A stretch of 64,000 nucleotides of DNA. Source: Bradyrhizobium diazoefficiens. Lineage in GTDB: Bacteria > Pseudomonadota > Alphaproteobacteria > Rhizobiales > Xanthobacteraceae. The position numbers were made by a program, and so were the translations under genes. How positions within the stretch are numbered: position 1 is the first letter of the stretch; each line of letters opens with the position of its first letter. Where the stretch lies: contig NZ_CP067041.1 in NCBI RefSeq assembly GCF_016599855.1, positions 5,456,001 through 5,520,000 on the forward strand. Reading direction: 5' to 3'. Positions 27,636 to 36,664 of this stretch are shown in pieces. Under the pieces are notes generated by a model that was given only the letters and a program-made list of their open reading frames with translations, was not told the origin of the DNA and did not search any database.

Positions 27636-28539
27636 AGCCATCATCCTGTCGGTGCTCGCCGCCTCGACGCCGCTCCTGATCGCGGCGACCGGCGAGCTCG
27701 TGACGGAGCGCTCGGGCGTCCTCAATCTCGGCGTCGAGGGCATGATGATCGTCGGCGCGGCCTGCGGCTTCGGAGGCGCCTGGCTGACCGGCTCGATCTT
27801 CATTGGCGCGCTGTTCGGCATCGTCGCGGGCACGCTGATGTCGCTGATCTTCGCGCTGATGGCGCTCGGGCTTGCCGTCAACCAGGTTGCGACGGGCCTT
27901 GCGCTGACCATCCTCGGCGTCGGCCTGTCGGGTCTGATCGGTGCGGGCTTTGTTGGCGAGCGCATTACGCCGGCGGCGCATCTTGCCATTCCCGGCCTGA
28001 CCGACATCCCGCTGATTGGCCACGTGCTGTTCGGCGAAGACGCGTTCGTCTATTTTTCCATCGCACTCATTATCGGCATCTGGTGGTTCCTGTACCGCAC
28101 GCGCGCGGGATTGATCCTTCGTGCCTGCGGCGACAACCACGTCTCCGCGCATGCACTCGGCTATCCCGTGCTGCGCATCCGCACCCTCGCCGTGATGTTC
28201 GGCGGGGCCTGCGCCGGACTCGCCGGCGCCTACCTGCCGCTCGCCTATACGCCGTTCTTCATTTCCGGCATGACTGCGGGCCGCGGCTGGATCGCGCTGG
28301 CGCTGGTGGTGTTTGCGTCCTGGCGGCCGGGCCGCCTCATGGTCGGCGCCTATCTGTTCGGTGCGGTGACGATCCTGCAACTTCATGCGCAAGGCTGGGG
28401 CGTCGGCATTCCCTCGCAATTCATGTCGGCGCTGCCTTATCTCGCGACCGTTATCGTCCTGGTCCTGCTCTCCCGCGCGCGCACCGGCGGCTCGACCGCC
28501 CCGGCCGCGCTTGGCACCGTCTTCGTACCTGATCGCTGA
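27622..28539 (+). CDS. BMP-type ABC transporter permease 2 (second operon)
   Basis: 305 residues starting at GTG (27622), 14 bp inside the upstream gene. TGELVTERSGVLNLGVEGMMIVGAACGF and GWIALALVVFASWRPGRLMVGAYLFG are the expected family segments, with about 8 membrane helices between. It partners the permease upstream. A 72-bp gap precedes the binding-protein gene. Confidence 0.88.
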   Translation: MELVEAIILSVLAASTPLLIAATGELVTERSGVLNLGVEGMMIVGAACGFGGAWLTGSIFIGALFGIVAGTLMSLIFALMALGLAVNQVATGLALTILGVGLSGLIGAGFVGERITPAAHLAIPGLTDIPLIGHVLFGEDAFVYFSIALIIGIWWFLYRTRAGLILRACGDNHVSAHALGYPVLRIRTLAVMFGGACAGLAGAYLPLAYTPFFISGMTAGRGWIALALVVFASWRPGRLMVGAYLFGAVTILQLHAQGWGVGIPSQFMSALPYLATVIVLVLLSRARTGGSTAPAALGTVFVPDR

Positions 28540-28611
28540 TTTTTTTCCGCGACGGGCGCGATGGGGCGCGCAAGTTGCGGATCGTGGCTTTCCCCTGATC
28601 TTTGGAGATTG

Positions 28612-29690
28612 ATGATGAGGAAATCACTTCTTGCACTGGCTGCCGGCCTCCTGCTCGCCGGGAGCGTCAGCGCAGCCTCCGCCGCCGACAAGCTGAAAGT
28701 CGGCTTCATTTACCTCGGTCCGATCGGCGATCTCGGTTGGACCTACCAGCATGAGCTTGCCCGCCAGGCGCTGGTGAAGGAGCTCGGCGATAAGATCGAA
28801 ACCACCTATCTCGAAAACGTGCCGGAAGGGCCCGACGCCGAGCGCGCCATCGAGCAACTCGTCCGCGCCGGCAACAAGCTGATCTTCACGACGTCGTTCG
28901 GCTACATGGATCCTACGCTGAAGGTCGCCAAGAAATATCCGAACGTGCATTTCGAGCACGCCACCGGATACAAGCGCAACGCGAACATGTCGACCTATTC
29001 GGCCAAATGTATCAGGGCCGCTACATTCAAGGCCTGATCGCGGCCAAGATGTCGAAGTCCGGCGTGCTCGGCTATATCGGCTCGTTCCCGATCCCCGAGG
29101 TCGTCTCCGGCATCAACGCGACGATGATCGCGGCGCAGACCATCAACCCGAACATCAAGGTCAAGATCATCTGGGCCAATACCTGGTTCGATCCGGGCAA
29201 GGAGGCCGACGCCGCCAAGGCGCTGATCGACCAGGGCGCCGACGTCATCATGCAGCACACGGACTCGCCGGCCGCGATGCAAATCGCCAGCGAACGCGGC
29301 AAGCTGGCCTTCGGCCAGGACTCCGAGATGATCAAGTTCGGACCCAAGACCCAGCTGACCTCGATCCTCGACAGCTGGGGCCCCTACTACATCGAACGCG
29401 TCAAGGCCGAGCTCGACGGCACCTGGAAATCAGAGGACACCTGGGGCGGCCTCGACAGCCACATGTTCGCGATGGCGCCGTACACCAACATGCCCGACGA
29501 CGTGAAGAAGATCGCCGAGGATGCCCAGGCCGCGATCACCGCCGGCAAGCTGCACCCTTTCAAATGCCCGGTGATTGGGCAGGACGGCAAGGAGATCGAG
29601 TGCAAGGGCGGCGCCAATCTCGCCGACGGCCAGATTCTCGGCATGAATTTCTACGTCAAAGGCATCGACGACAAGCTGACGGGCAAGTAG
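28612..29690 (+). pseudogene. BMP-family binding protein, single-base frameshift
   Basis: The first part (from ATG 28612; signal MMRKSLLALAAGLLLAGSVS, then KLKVGFIYLGPIGDLGWTYQH) reads to about 29,003. There the family sequence should run ...YSAKMYQGRYIQGLIAAKM, but one base is missing in GCCAAATGTATCAG and the frame shifts. The remainder (from YQGRYIQGLIAAKMSKSG to DDKLTGK at 29,690) is intact in the other frame. Restoring one A would give about 359 residues, a full BMP protein. Either a sequencing or assembly error, or a very recent loss; everything else in the operon is intact. Confidence 0.85.
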
Positions 29691-29739
29691 CACGCTTCTT
29701 GCTTTGACTAAATCACCTGCTCCTCCCGGAGGAGGTTCG

Positions 29740-29787
29740 GAGGGGGTGGCCAGAAGCACTCGGCACTTGTGGTCGCCCCCTCTTTTT
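29740..29787 (+). terminator. Rho-independent terminator after the BMP2 operon
   Basis: GAGGGGGTGGCCA and TGGTCGCCCCCTC pair with two weak positions and are followed by TTTTT. It lies about 50 bp after the operon, just before the convergent 8-oxoguanine deaminase gene. Confidence 0.75.
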
Positions 29788-29790
29788 AGC

Positions 29791-31140
29791 TTATCCCGCC
29801 TGCATCGCCCGCGCCGCGGAGCCATGCCGGCGGATGAGGTCCGGAACGTCCAGTCCCGGGATCGCGCCGTCGACCACGGCCCAGTTTCCCGCCACCATGA
29901 CCCGATCGGCTCGATGCGCCCCACACAGCACCAGTGCGGCCAAGGCATCGCCATGGCCGGAGAAGCGCAGCTCGTCCAGCTTGAACAGCGCGAGGTCGGC
30001 AGCCTTGCCGACCGCGATCTCGCCGAGTTCCGGCCGGCCGACACAGGCCGCCGAGCCCTTGGTGGCCCAGCGCAGCGCATCCTTGTGGCTGACCTTGGTC
30101 ACGCCGTAGCGCGCCCGCTGCAGCAGAAACGCGGCCCGCACCTCCTGCATCAGGTTCGATCCATCGTTGGAGGCCGAGCCGTCGACGCCAAGCCCGATGC
30201 CAACGCCGGCCTCCTCCATCTCGCACACCGGACAGCAGCCGGAAGCCAGCAGCTGATTGCTGCAGGCGCAATGGCTGATGGTGGTCTTGGCCTTGCCCAG
30301 CCGCTTGATCTCGTTCGCATTGAAGAAGATGCCGTGGGCGAGCCAGGTGCGCGCATTGAGCCAGCCGCACTGTTCGAGATAGTCGAGCGGTCGGCAGCCA
30401 TACATCTCTTGGCAGAACTTGTTCTCATCCTCGGTCTCGGCGAGATGAGTGTGCAGGCGCACGTCGAGCTTGTCGGCGAGATCGGCGGTGCTGCGCATCA
30501 GCGAGGTCGTCACCGAGAAGGGCGAGCAAGGCGCCAGCGCAATCTGCACCATTGCATCCGCACCGCGCTGGTGATGCTTCGCGACGACCCGCGCACTGTC
30601 GGCGAGGATGGTGTCCTCGTCCTGCACCACGCTGTCAGGCGGCAGGCCACCGTCGCGCTGCGACAAATTCATCGAGCCGCGCGTCAACAGCACCCGCACG
30701 CCCAGCCGCTTTGCGACGCCGACCTCGATATCGACGGACTCCTCGAGCCCCGCCGGGAAGACATAGTGATGATCGGTTGTCGTGGTGCAGCCCGACAACA
30801 GCAGCTCCGACATTGCCACGGTGACGCTAAGCTCGAGCGCGTCAGGCGTCAGCTTCGCCCACACCGGATAGAGGGCCTGGAGCCAGGGAAACAGCTCGCG
30901 ATCCATCGCCGCCGGGAGCGCCCGCGTCAGCGTCTGGTAAAAGTGATGATGGGTGTTGATGAGGCCTGGCAGCACGACATGCTCGCGCGCGTCGAACACC
31001 GTGACATCGGCGGTCGCCGGTATTCCCCCGGCCGGCACGAGCTCGAGAATGCCGTCATCTTTGACGACGATCCCGCGCTCCGCACGATCGGCGAGGACGG
31101 CCAGGGGATCCCTGATCCAGATCGGCTTTGAGTCGCTCAT
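29791..31140 (-). CDS. 8-oxoguanine deaminase (amidohydrolase family)
   Basis: 449 residues. Metal-site motifs are LPGLINTHHHFYQTLTRALP (HxH) near residue 60, HTHLAETEDENKF near 230, WLAHGIFF near 268 and GLGVDGSASNDGSNLMQEVR near 318. The TxTRALP and ASNDGSNL versions belong to the 8-oxoguanine deaminase / chlorohydrolase branch. It deaminates 8-oxoguanine (to urate) or a related guanine. Its gene is divergent from xdh, with sigma-54-like elements for both in the 149-bp gap, tying it to purine breakdown. A hydroxyatrazine-type hydrolase is the main alternative. Confidence 0.82.
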   Translation of the reverse strand: MSDSKPIWIRDPLAVLADRAERGIVVKDDGILELVPAGGIPATADVTVFDAREHVVLPGLINTHHHFYQTLTRALPAAMDRELFPWLQALYPVWAKLTPDALELSVTVAMSELLLSGCTTTTDHHYVFPAGLEESVDIEVGVAKRLGVRVLLTRGSMNLSQRDGGLPPDSVVQDEDTILADSARVVAKHHQRGADAMVQIALAPCSPFSVTTSLMRSTADLADKLDVRLHTHLAETEDENKFCQEMYGCRPLDYLEQCGWLNARTWLAHGIFFNANEIKRLGKAKTTISHCACSNQLLASGCCPVCEMEEAGVGIGLGVDGSASNDGSNLMQEVRAAFLLQRARYGVTKVSHKDALRWATKGSAACVGRPELGEIAVGKAADLALFKLDELRFSGHGDALAALVLCGAHRADRVMVAGNWAVVDGAIPGLDVPDLIRRHGSAARAMQAG

Positions 31141-31176
31141 GCGCCTGCTTCTCCCGACATCCGCTGACGGCAGGCC

Positions 31177-31193
31177 TGCAAGGCAAGGGCCAG
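31177..31193 (-). promoter_or_regulatory. Sigma-54-like promoter of the 8-oxoguanine deaminase gene
   Basis: On the minus strand: CTGGCCCTTGCCTTGCA. The -24 TGGC and -12 TTGCA have the right spacing; three consensus positions differ (TGGCCC for TGGCAC, T for G, T for R). It lies about 37 bp before the ATG. Confidence 0.55.
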
Positions 31194-31229
31194 GCCGAGA
31201 GCGTGACTACTGCGACTTCTTGTTGCCAC

Positions 31230-31246
31230 TTGGCGCTGGTCTTGCA
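31230..31246 (+). promoter_or_regulatory. Sigma-54-like promoter of the xdh genes
   Basis: TTGGCGCTGGTCTTGCA has the -24 and -12 cores with correct spacing; it differs from YTGGCACGRNNNTTGCW at two positions. It ends 43 bp before the ATG at 31290. Confidence 0.6.
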
Positions 31247-31289
31247 AGACTTTCCCTCAGCAAATCACTCGGCGCGGGTTGGCCCAGCC

Positions 31290-32117
31290 ATGGACTTGAA
31301 TACCATCACAGCAGTCAGCCATCCGCAAACGCGCGCAGACTTGCTCGTTTGGACGCCAGGTGATGCCTGGCTCGCGGGCGGCACCTGGCTGTTCTCGGAG
31401 CCGCAAGTCCATCTCACGCGGCTGATCGATCTCACCGATCTGAACTGGCCGGCGTTGACGATCACCGGGAGTCACCTCAGCATCGCCGCCACCTGCACGA
31501 TCTCGCAACTCGATGCGCTCGCTTGCCCGACCGACTGGCTTGCAGCACCGCTGATCAGCCAATGCTGCCGCGCTTTTCTCGCCTCGTTCAAGATCTGGAA
31601 GACGGCGACGGTCGGCGGCAACCTCTGCATGTCGCTGCCGGCAGGGCCGATGATCTCGCTTACCGCGGCGCTTGACGGCATCTGCACCATCTGGAAGGTC
31701 GGCGGCGGCGAGCAGAGGATGCCCGTCGCCGACTTCGTCACGGGCAACCAGCGCAACCGGCTGTCGCCGGGCGATCTGCTGCGGCAGATTGACATTCCGC
31801 TTGCTGTACTCAAGCGCCGCGCCGCGTTTCGCCAGATCTCGCTGGCGCCGGTCGGCCGCTCCGCAGCGCTTCTGATCGGACGCCTCGATGACGATGGCGC
31901 GCTGAAGCTGACTGTGACGGCGTCGACCGTGCGTCCAATCCTGTTGTCGTTTCCAGAGCCGCCCGACGCGAGCGCGCTTCGCACGACGATCATCGAGGAG
32001 ATTACGGATGATCTCTATCACACCGACATTCATGGCAAGCCGCTCTGGCGCAAGCATATGACGCTGCGGCTCGCCGAGGAGATCCGCACCGAGCTCCTGG
32101 GTGTGACGTCGTCATGA
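31290..32117 (+). CDS. Xanthine dehydrogenase FAD-binding subunit
   Basis: 275 residues from the ATG at 31290. DAWLAGGTWLFSEPQ near residue 25 is the FAD pyrophosphate loop of the CoxM/XdhB family. KIWKTATVGGNLCMSLPAGPMIS near residue 105 is the second conserved FAD segment. The C-terminal CO_deh_flav_C domain is shorter and more divergent than usual. It passes electrons from the Fe-S clusters to FAD in the cytoplasm. It overlaps the next gene by 4 bp (ATGA). Confidence 0.85.
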   Translation: MDLNTITAVSHPQTRADLLVWTPGDAWLAGGTWLFSEPQVHLTRLIDLTDLNWPALTITGSHLSIAATCTISQLDALACPTDWLAAPLISQCCRAFLASFKIWKTATVGGNLCMSLPAGPMISLTAALDGICTIWKVGGGEQRMPVADFVTGNQRNRLSPGDLLRQIDIPLAVLKRRAAFRQISLAPVGRSAALLIGRLDDDGALKLTVTASTVRPILLSFPEPPDASALRTTIIEEITDDLYHTDIHGKPLWRKHMTLRLAEEIRTELLGVTSS

Positions 32118-34840
32118 GCTTCGAGGTCAACGGCACGACATTTCCGCAAGCGCCACGCCCCGGGCAATGCCTGCGCACGTTTTTGCGCGAGCTCGGTCAA
32201 TTCGGGGTGAAAAAAGGCTGCGACGCCGGCGATTGCGGCGCCTGCACGGTGCTGCTCGATGGCGAGCCCGTGCACAGCTGCCTGATCCCGGCTTTTCGCG
32301 CGGAGGGGCGCGCCATCACCACGATCGAAGGATTTTCCGGTGGCGGCGGTGTGCACCCGATGCAACAGGCCTTCCTGGACGCACAGGGATTCCAATGCGG
32401 CTTCTGCACCGCCGGCATGATCCTCACCTGCGCCGCACTGAACCAGGCCCAGCGCACCGATCTCGGCACTGCGCTGAAGGGTAACATCTGCCGCTGTACT
32501 GGCTACCGCGCGATTGAGGATGCGATCGACGGCAAGACCAGTGTCGAGCGGAGCGTCGAGGCCGGAGCCGCGTTCGGCCGCAGCCTGCCGGCGCCCGCGG
32601 GCCCGGACATCGTCCGCGGCACGGCGCGCTACACGTTCGACACCGAAATCGAAGGTCTGCTGCATATCAAGCTGCTGCGCTCGCCGCACGCGCATGCCAG
32701 GATCGTCGCGATCGACAGATCGGCGGCAATGGCCGTGGCCGGCGTGCACGCGATCCTGACGCACGAGGATGCGCCGTCGGTGCTGTTCTCGACGGCGCGG
32801 CACGAGAAGGACTGGATGGACCCCGAGGATACCCGCATCCTCGACGACACCGCCCGCTTCATCGGCCAGAAGGTCGCGGCCGTGGTTGCCGAGAGCGAAG
32901 GCGCTGCCGAGGAGGCCTGCCGCCGGCTGAAGATCGATTACGAGATCTTGCCCGCGCTGACCGATCCTGAGAAGGCGATGGCACCGGGGGCTCCGCTCGT
33001 TCATCCTGATCGGACCAGCGCAAACCGCATTGCCGACGCGCAGCGCAATCTCGTCGCCGAGACGCATGGTGAGTTCGGCGATGTCGCCTCGGCACTCGCC
33101 ACATCCGCGGTCACTTACGAGGCCACCTTCCACAGCCACCGTGTGCAGCACGCGGCGCTGGAGACCCATGGCGGCCTCGCCTGGCTCGATGGTACAGGCG
33201 TGCTCAATGTCCGCACCTCGACTCAGGTGCCGTTCCTGACCCGGCGTGCGCTTTCGGACATCTTTGGACTTCCCATGGACAAGGTCCGCGTGTTCTGCGA
33301 GCGCGTCGGCGGCGGTTTTGGCGGCAAGCAGGAGATGTTCGTCGAGGATATTCTGGCCCTCGCCTCGCTGAAGACCGGGCGACCGGTCAAGCTCGAGCTC
33401 ACCCGCGAGGAACAGTTCATCGCGACCTCGACGCGGCATCCGATGCGCGTCCACGTCAAGGCTGGCGCCGATGCCCAGGGCAAGCTCACCGCACTCCAGC
33501 TCGACGTGCTCTCCAACACCGGCGCCTACGGCAATCACGGCCCCTCCGTGATGTTCCACGCGCTATCGGAGTCCATTGCCGTCTACAACTGCCCGAACAA
33601 GCGCGTCGACGGATTCGTCGTCTACACCAACACGGTGCCCGCTGGCGCGTTCCGCGGCTATGGCCTACCGCAGACCGTGATCGCGGTGGAAGCCGCAATC
33701 GACGAGCTGGCCAGGCAACTTGGCATCAGTCCTTATGACATGCGCCGTCGCAACATCATCAGGGACGGCGACCCCATGCTGTCGCCGCCGCCCTCCGACT
33801 ATCACGACGTGCTCTACGGCTCCTACGGGCTCGACCAATGCATCGATCTCGTCGAGCGCGCCATGCAGGCGGATCAACCGCAGCCCGAATTGTCGCCCGA
33901 ATGGCTGACCGGCGACGGCATCGCGCTGACCATGATCGACACGGTGCCGCCCGCCGGCCACATCGCGGACGCCATGATCGCGCTTAACGACGATCGCAGC
34001 TTCGATCTCACCGTCGGCACCGCCGAATTCGGCAACGGCACCAGCACCGTGCACCGTCAGATCGCCGCGACTGTACTCGCGACCACGGTCGACAGGATCC
34101 ACCTGCGCCAATCCGACACCGCCCATGGCGGCCACGACACCGGTGCCTACGGCAGCACCGGCACCTTCGTGGCCGGTAAGGCGACGCAAGCAGCCGCGAT
34201 ACAGCTGGCGACTGAGTTGAAGACCATCGCCGCCGGCGCGTGGCTTTGCGATGTCGGGACTTGCACGCTCGAAGACGAGTCCGTCGTCAGCGGCGTGCGG
34301 CGGATGTTCTTCGCTGAGCTGGCGAAGCTCGGGCGCGAGTCCGGCCGTCCGCTCGCGGCGCACGGCAACTCCAAGGGAACGCCGCGCTCGGTGGGCTTCA
34401 ACGTGCAGGGCTTTCGCGTCGCCGTGAACAAGGGCACTGGTGAGCTCAGGATTCTCAGGAGCGTGCATGCGGCGGACGCCGGCGTCGTCGCCAATCTCAT
34501 GCAGTGCCGCGGCCAGGTCGAAGGCGGTGTCGCGCAGGCGCTCGGTGCTGCGCTCTACGAGGAGATGGTGATCGATGCGGACGGCCGCGTCACCAATGCC
34601 AAATTCCGCGACTACCATCTGCCGACCTTCGCAGACGTGCCGCGCACCCAGGTGTTCTTCGCCGAGACCTCGGACACGATCGGACCGCTCGGGGCGAAGT
34701 CGATGAGCGAGAGTCCATACAATCCGGTCGCTGCCGCGCTCGGCAACGCGATCGCCGATGCCACCGGCATCCGCTTCACCGCACCGCCGTTCAAGCCGGA
34801 CCGGCTGTTTCCGGCCCTGCACGACAAGTTCGGCGGCTAG
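32114..34840 (+). CDS. Xanthine dehydrogenase, fused Fe-S and molybdopterin subunit
   Basis: 908 residues. Residues 1-150 are a complete 2x[2Fe-2S] subunit: C36, C41, C44, C56 (plant-type cluster) and C95, C98, C126, C128 (QCGFCTAGM / CRCTG). From about 165 the Mo-cofactor subunit follows: a/b hammerhead (GTARYTFDTEIEGLLHIKLLRSPHAHARI), GGGFGGKQEMF, GAFRGYGLPQT, and the catalytic Glu866 in GAKSMSESPYNPV. In most bacteria these are two genes, so this is a fusion without the FAD domain, which is encoded just upstream. Likely oxidises hypoxanthine and xanthine to urate; the substrate is inferred from neighbours. It ends convergently with the next gene, sharing a CTAG. Confidence 0.88.
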   Translation: MSFEVNGTTFPQAPRPGQCLRTFLRELGQFGVKKGCDAGDCGACTVLLDGEPVHSCLIPAFRAEGRAITTIEGFSGGGGVHPMQQAFLDAQGFQCGFCTAGMILTCAALNQAQRTDLGTALKGNICRCTGYRAIEDAIDGKTSVERSVEAGAAFGRSLPAPAGPDIVRGTARYTFDTEIEGLLHIKLLRSPHAHARIVAIDRSAAMAVAGVHAILTHEDAPSVLFSTARHEKDWMDPEDTRILDDTARFIGQKVAAVVAESEGAAEEACRRLKIDYEILPALTDPEKAMAPGAPLVHPDRTSANRIADAQRNLVAETHGEFGDVASALATSAVTYEATFHSHRVQHAALETHGGLAWLDGTGVLNVRTSTQVPFLTRRALSDIFGLPMDKVRVFCERVGGGFGGKQEMFVEDILALASLKTGRPVKLELTREEQFIATSTRHPMRVHVKAGADAQGKLTALQLDVLSNTGAYGNHGPSVMFHALSESIAVYNCPNKRVDGFVVYTNTVPAGAFRGYGLPQTVIAVEAAIDELARQLGISPYDMRRRNIIRDGDPMLSPPPSDYHDVLYGSYGLDQCIDLVERAMQADQPQPELSPEWLTGDGIALTMIDTVPPAGHIADAMIALNDDRSFDLTVGTAEFGNGTSTVHRQIAATVLATTVDRIHLRQSDTAHGGHDTGAYGSTGTFVAGKATQAAAIQLATELKTIAAGAWLCDVGTCTLEDESVVSGVRRMFFAELAKLGRESGRPLAAHGNSKGTPRSVGFNVQGFRVAVNKGTGELRILRSVHAADAGVVANLMQCRGQVEGGVAQALGAALYEEMVIDADGRVTNAKFRDYHLPTFADVPRTQVFFAETSDTIGPLGAKSMSESPYNPVAAALGNAIADATGIRFTAPPFKPDRLFPALHDKFGG

Positions 34841-35724
34841 CTCCCGCGATAGGTCGAATAGCTCCAGGGCGTCACCAGCAGCGGCACGTGGTAGTGACCT
34901 TCCGGCTCGCTGATCGCAAACCGCAGCGGGATCTCGTCGAGGAACGGCGGATCGGGGAGCTGCACGTTGCGCTCGGCGTAATATTTTCCGACGTTGAACC
35001 GTAGCTCATAGCGGCCGATCGGCAACGGACGGCCTCCGATCAGCGGCTGGTCGGTGCGGCCGTCGGCGTTGGTGACCGCCCGCGCGATCACGCGGCTCTC
35101 GCCGAGACTCGCGAGCTCGACCAGCTCCACCGCAATTCCAAACGCGGGCTTGCCAGCGTGGTTGTCCAGCACGTGGGTCGAGAGCCGGCCGTGCACTTTC
35201 AGCCCGTCGTCGGCGATGACGAGCTGATCGAGCCGCAGCGCCGAGATGCGGCCGATCTCCTCGATCGCCCGACGCGTCTCGGTCTTCGCAAGATTGCGCA
35301 AGCGCGTCTCGAAGTCGCGCAGGATGGAATCCCTGGTGTGACGCCGCACGCAGACGATAAAGGGGAAGCCAAACTTGTCACGATAGGCGCTGTTGGCGCG
35401 TTCGAACGCGGCGTATTCAGCCTCCGACAACCGGTCGAGGCCGGCGCTGTTCTGTTCCTCGGTCGATTCCGCCGTCAGGCCCGCTGCGCGCTGGGTCTTG
35501 TTGGCAAGATCGGGATGCGCCCGGATCAGCGCCAGCTGCACATCGGGTTCGGTGCTTTGGATCACCGCCATCAGCGCGGCATGCAGCTGGTGGATGCCGG
35601 CAAACGGCCGCTGCGCCGCGAGCTGCTCAGCGATTTCAGGCGAATATTCAACGACATTGGCGAGCGCGGCGACGAAATCGGCCTTACTTGCAGCGTTCAG
35701 ATCGGCGAGCGGGATCTGCGGCAT
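34837..35724 (-). CDS. Fused OHCU decarboxylase / 5-hydroxyisourate hydrolase
   Basis: 295 residues. Residues 1-165 are UraD-like (PFAGIHQLHAAL, IRAHPDLANK, SAYRDKFGFPFIVCVR). Residues 178-295 are a transthyretin-like UraH: LSTHVLDNHAGKPAFGIAVEL at its start and the terminal YRGS signature. The protein thus does both steps after urate oxidase: hydroxyisourate to OHCU, then to S-allantoin. The order decarboxylase-hydrolase matches plant and some bacterial fusions. The ATG at 35724 lies 4 bp after the puuE stop. Operon: DUF3830, puuE, this gene. Confidence 0.9.
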   Translation of the reverse strand: MPQIPLADLNAASKADFVAALANVVEYSPEIAEQLAAQRPFAGIHQLHAALMAVIQSTEPDVQLALIRAHPDLANKTQRAAGLTAESTEEQNSAGLDRLSEAEYAAFERANSAYRDKFGFPFIVCVRRHTRDSILRDFETRLRNLAKTETRRAIEEIGRISALRLDQLVIADDGLKVHGRLSTHVLDNHAGKPAFGIAVELVELASLGESRVIARAVTNADGRTDQPLIGGRPLPIGRYELRFNVGKYYAERNVQLPDPPFLDEIPLRFAISEPEGHYHVPLLVTPWSYSTYRGS

Positions 35725-35728
35725 CGCC

Positions 35729-36664
35729 TCAACCGATCTCGAACGCGTCGGCAGCAAGATGCGCGTGCTTGTCGTGCCAATGCTGCGCGATCTGCAGCCG
35801 CGTCGGCACCCAGACGCGCTCGTGCTTGCCGATATAGTCGAGGAAGCGAATCAGGCCCGCGGTGCGGCCGGGTCGGCCTGCGAGGCGGCAGTGCAGGCCC
35901 ACCGACATCATCTTCGGCGCGACCTCGCCTTCGGCATAGAGCACATCGAAGGCGTCCTTCAGATAGGTGTAGAATTGTTCGCCTTCGGCAAATCCTTGCG
36001 GGTTGATGAAGCGCATGTCGTTGGCATCGAGCGTATAGGGAATGATGAGCTGCTTGCCGTTCGCGCCCTTGACCCAATAAGGCAGATCGTCAGCGTAGGA
36101 ATCGCAGAGATAGAGGAAGCCGCCTTCCTCCATCAGAAGACGGTTGGTGTTGATCGAGGAGCGCCCGGTGTACCAGCCGAGCGGCCGCGCGCCGGTGGCC
36201 TCGGTATGGACGCGGATCGCCTCGGCAATCTCGGCGCGCTCCTGCGCTTCCGTCATGTCCTTGTGCTCGATCCATTTCAGGCTGTGGCTCGCGATGTCCC
36301 AGCCGGACTCCGTGATCGCGGCGACGATTTCCGGATTGCGCTTCAGCGCGGTTGCGACACCGAACACGGTGGTCGGCCACTTCCGCTCATTGAATATCCG
36401 CCACAGCCGCCAGAAGCCAGCACGTGAGCCATATTCGAACATGGATTCGATGTTGGCGTGGCGCTGGCCGGGCCAGGGCTGCGCACCGAGCACGTCGGAC
36501 AGGAACGCTTCCGACGCGCGGTCGCCGTGCAGGATGTTGTTCTCGCCGCCTTCTTCGAAATTGACGACGAACTGCACTGCGACCCGTGCGTTGCCGGGCC
36601 ACTCTGGATGCGGCGGGTTGCGGCCGTAACCGCGGAGATCGCGCGGATAGCTTGTAGCGGTCAC
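35729..36664 (-). CDS. puuE: Allantoinase PuuE (polysaccharide deacetylase family)
   Basis: 311 residues with the metal-independent allantoinase pattern: YPRDLRGYGRNPPHPEWPGNARVAVQFVVNFEEGGE at the start, ESMFEYGSRAGFWRL, ASHSLKWIEHKDM and GWYTGRSSINTNRLL, then SVGLHCRLAGRPGRTAGLIRFLDYI. It opens allantoin to allantoate, the next step after the UraD-UraH fusion encoded downstream. The ATG is immediately after the DUF3830 stop (1 bp overlap at most), so coupled translation is likely. The assignment is firm on motifs and context. Confidence 0.93.
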   Translation of the reverse strand: MTATSYPRDLRGYGRNPPHPEWPGNARVAVQFVVNFEEGGENNILHGDRASEAFLSDVLGAQPWPGQRHANIESMFEYGSRAGFWRLWRIFNERKWPTTVFGVATALKRNPEIVAAITESGWDIASHSLKWIEHKDMTEAQERAEIAEAIRVHTEATGARPLGWYTGRSSINTNRLLMEEGGFLYLCDSYADDLPYWVKGANGKQLIIPYTLDANDMRFINPQGFAEGEQFYTYLKDAFDVLYAEGEVAPKMMSVGLHCRLAGRPGRTAGLIRFLDYIGKHERVWVPTRLQIAQHWHDKHAHLAADAFEIG

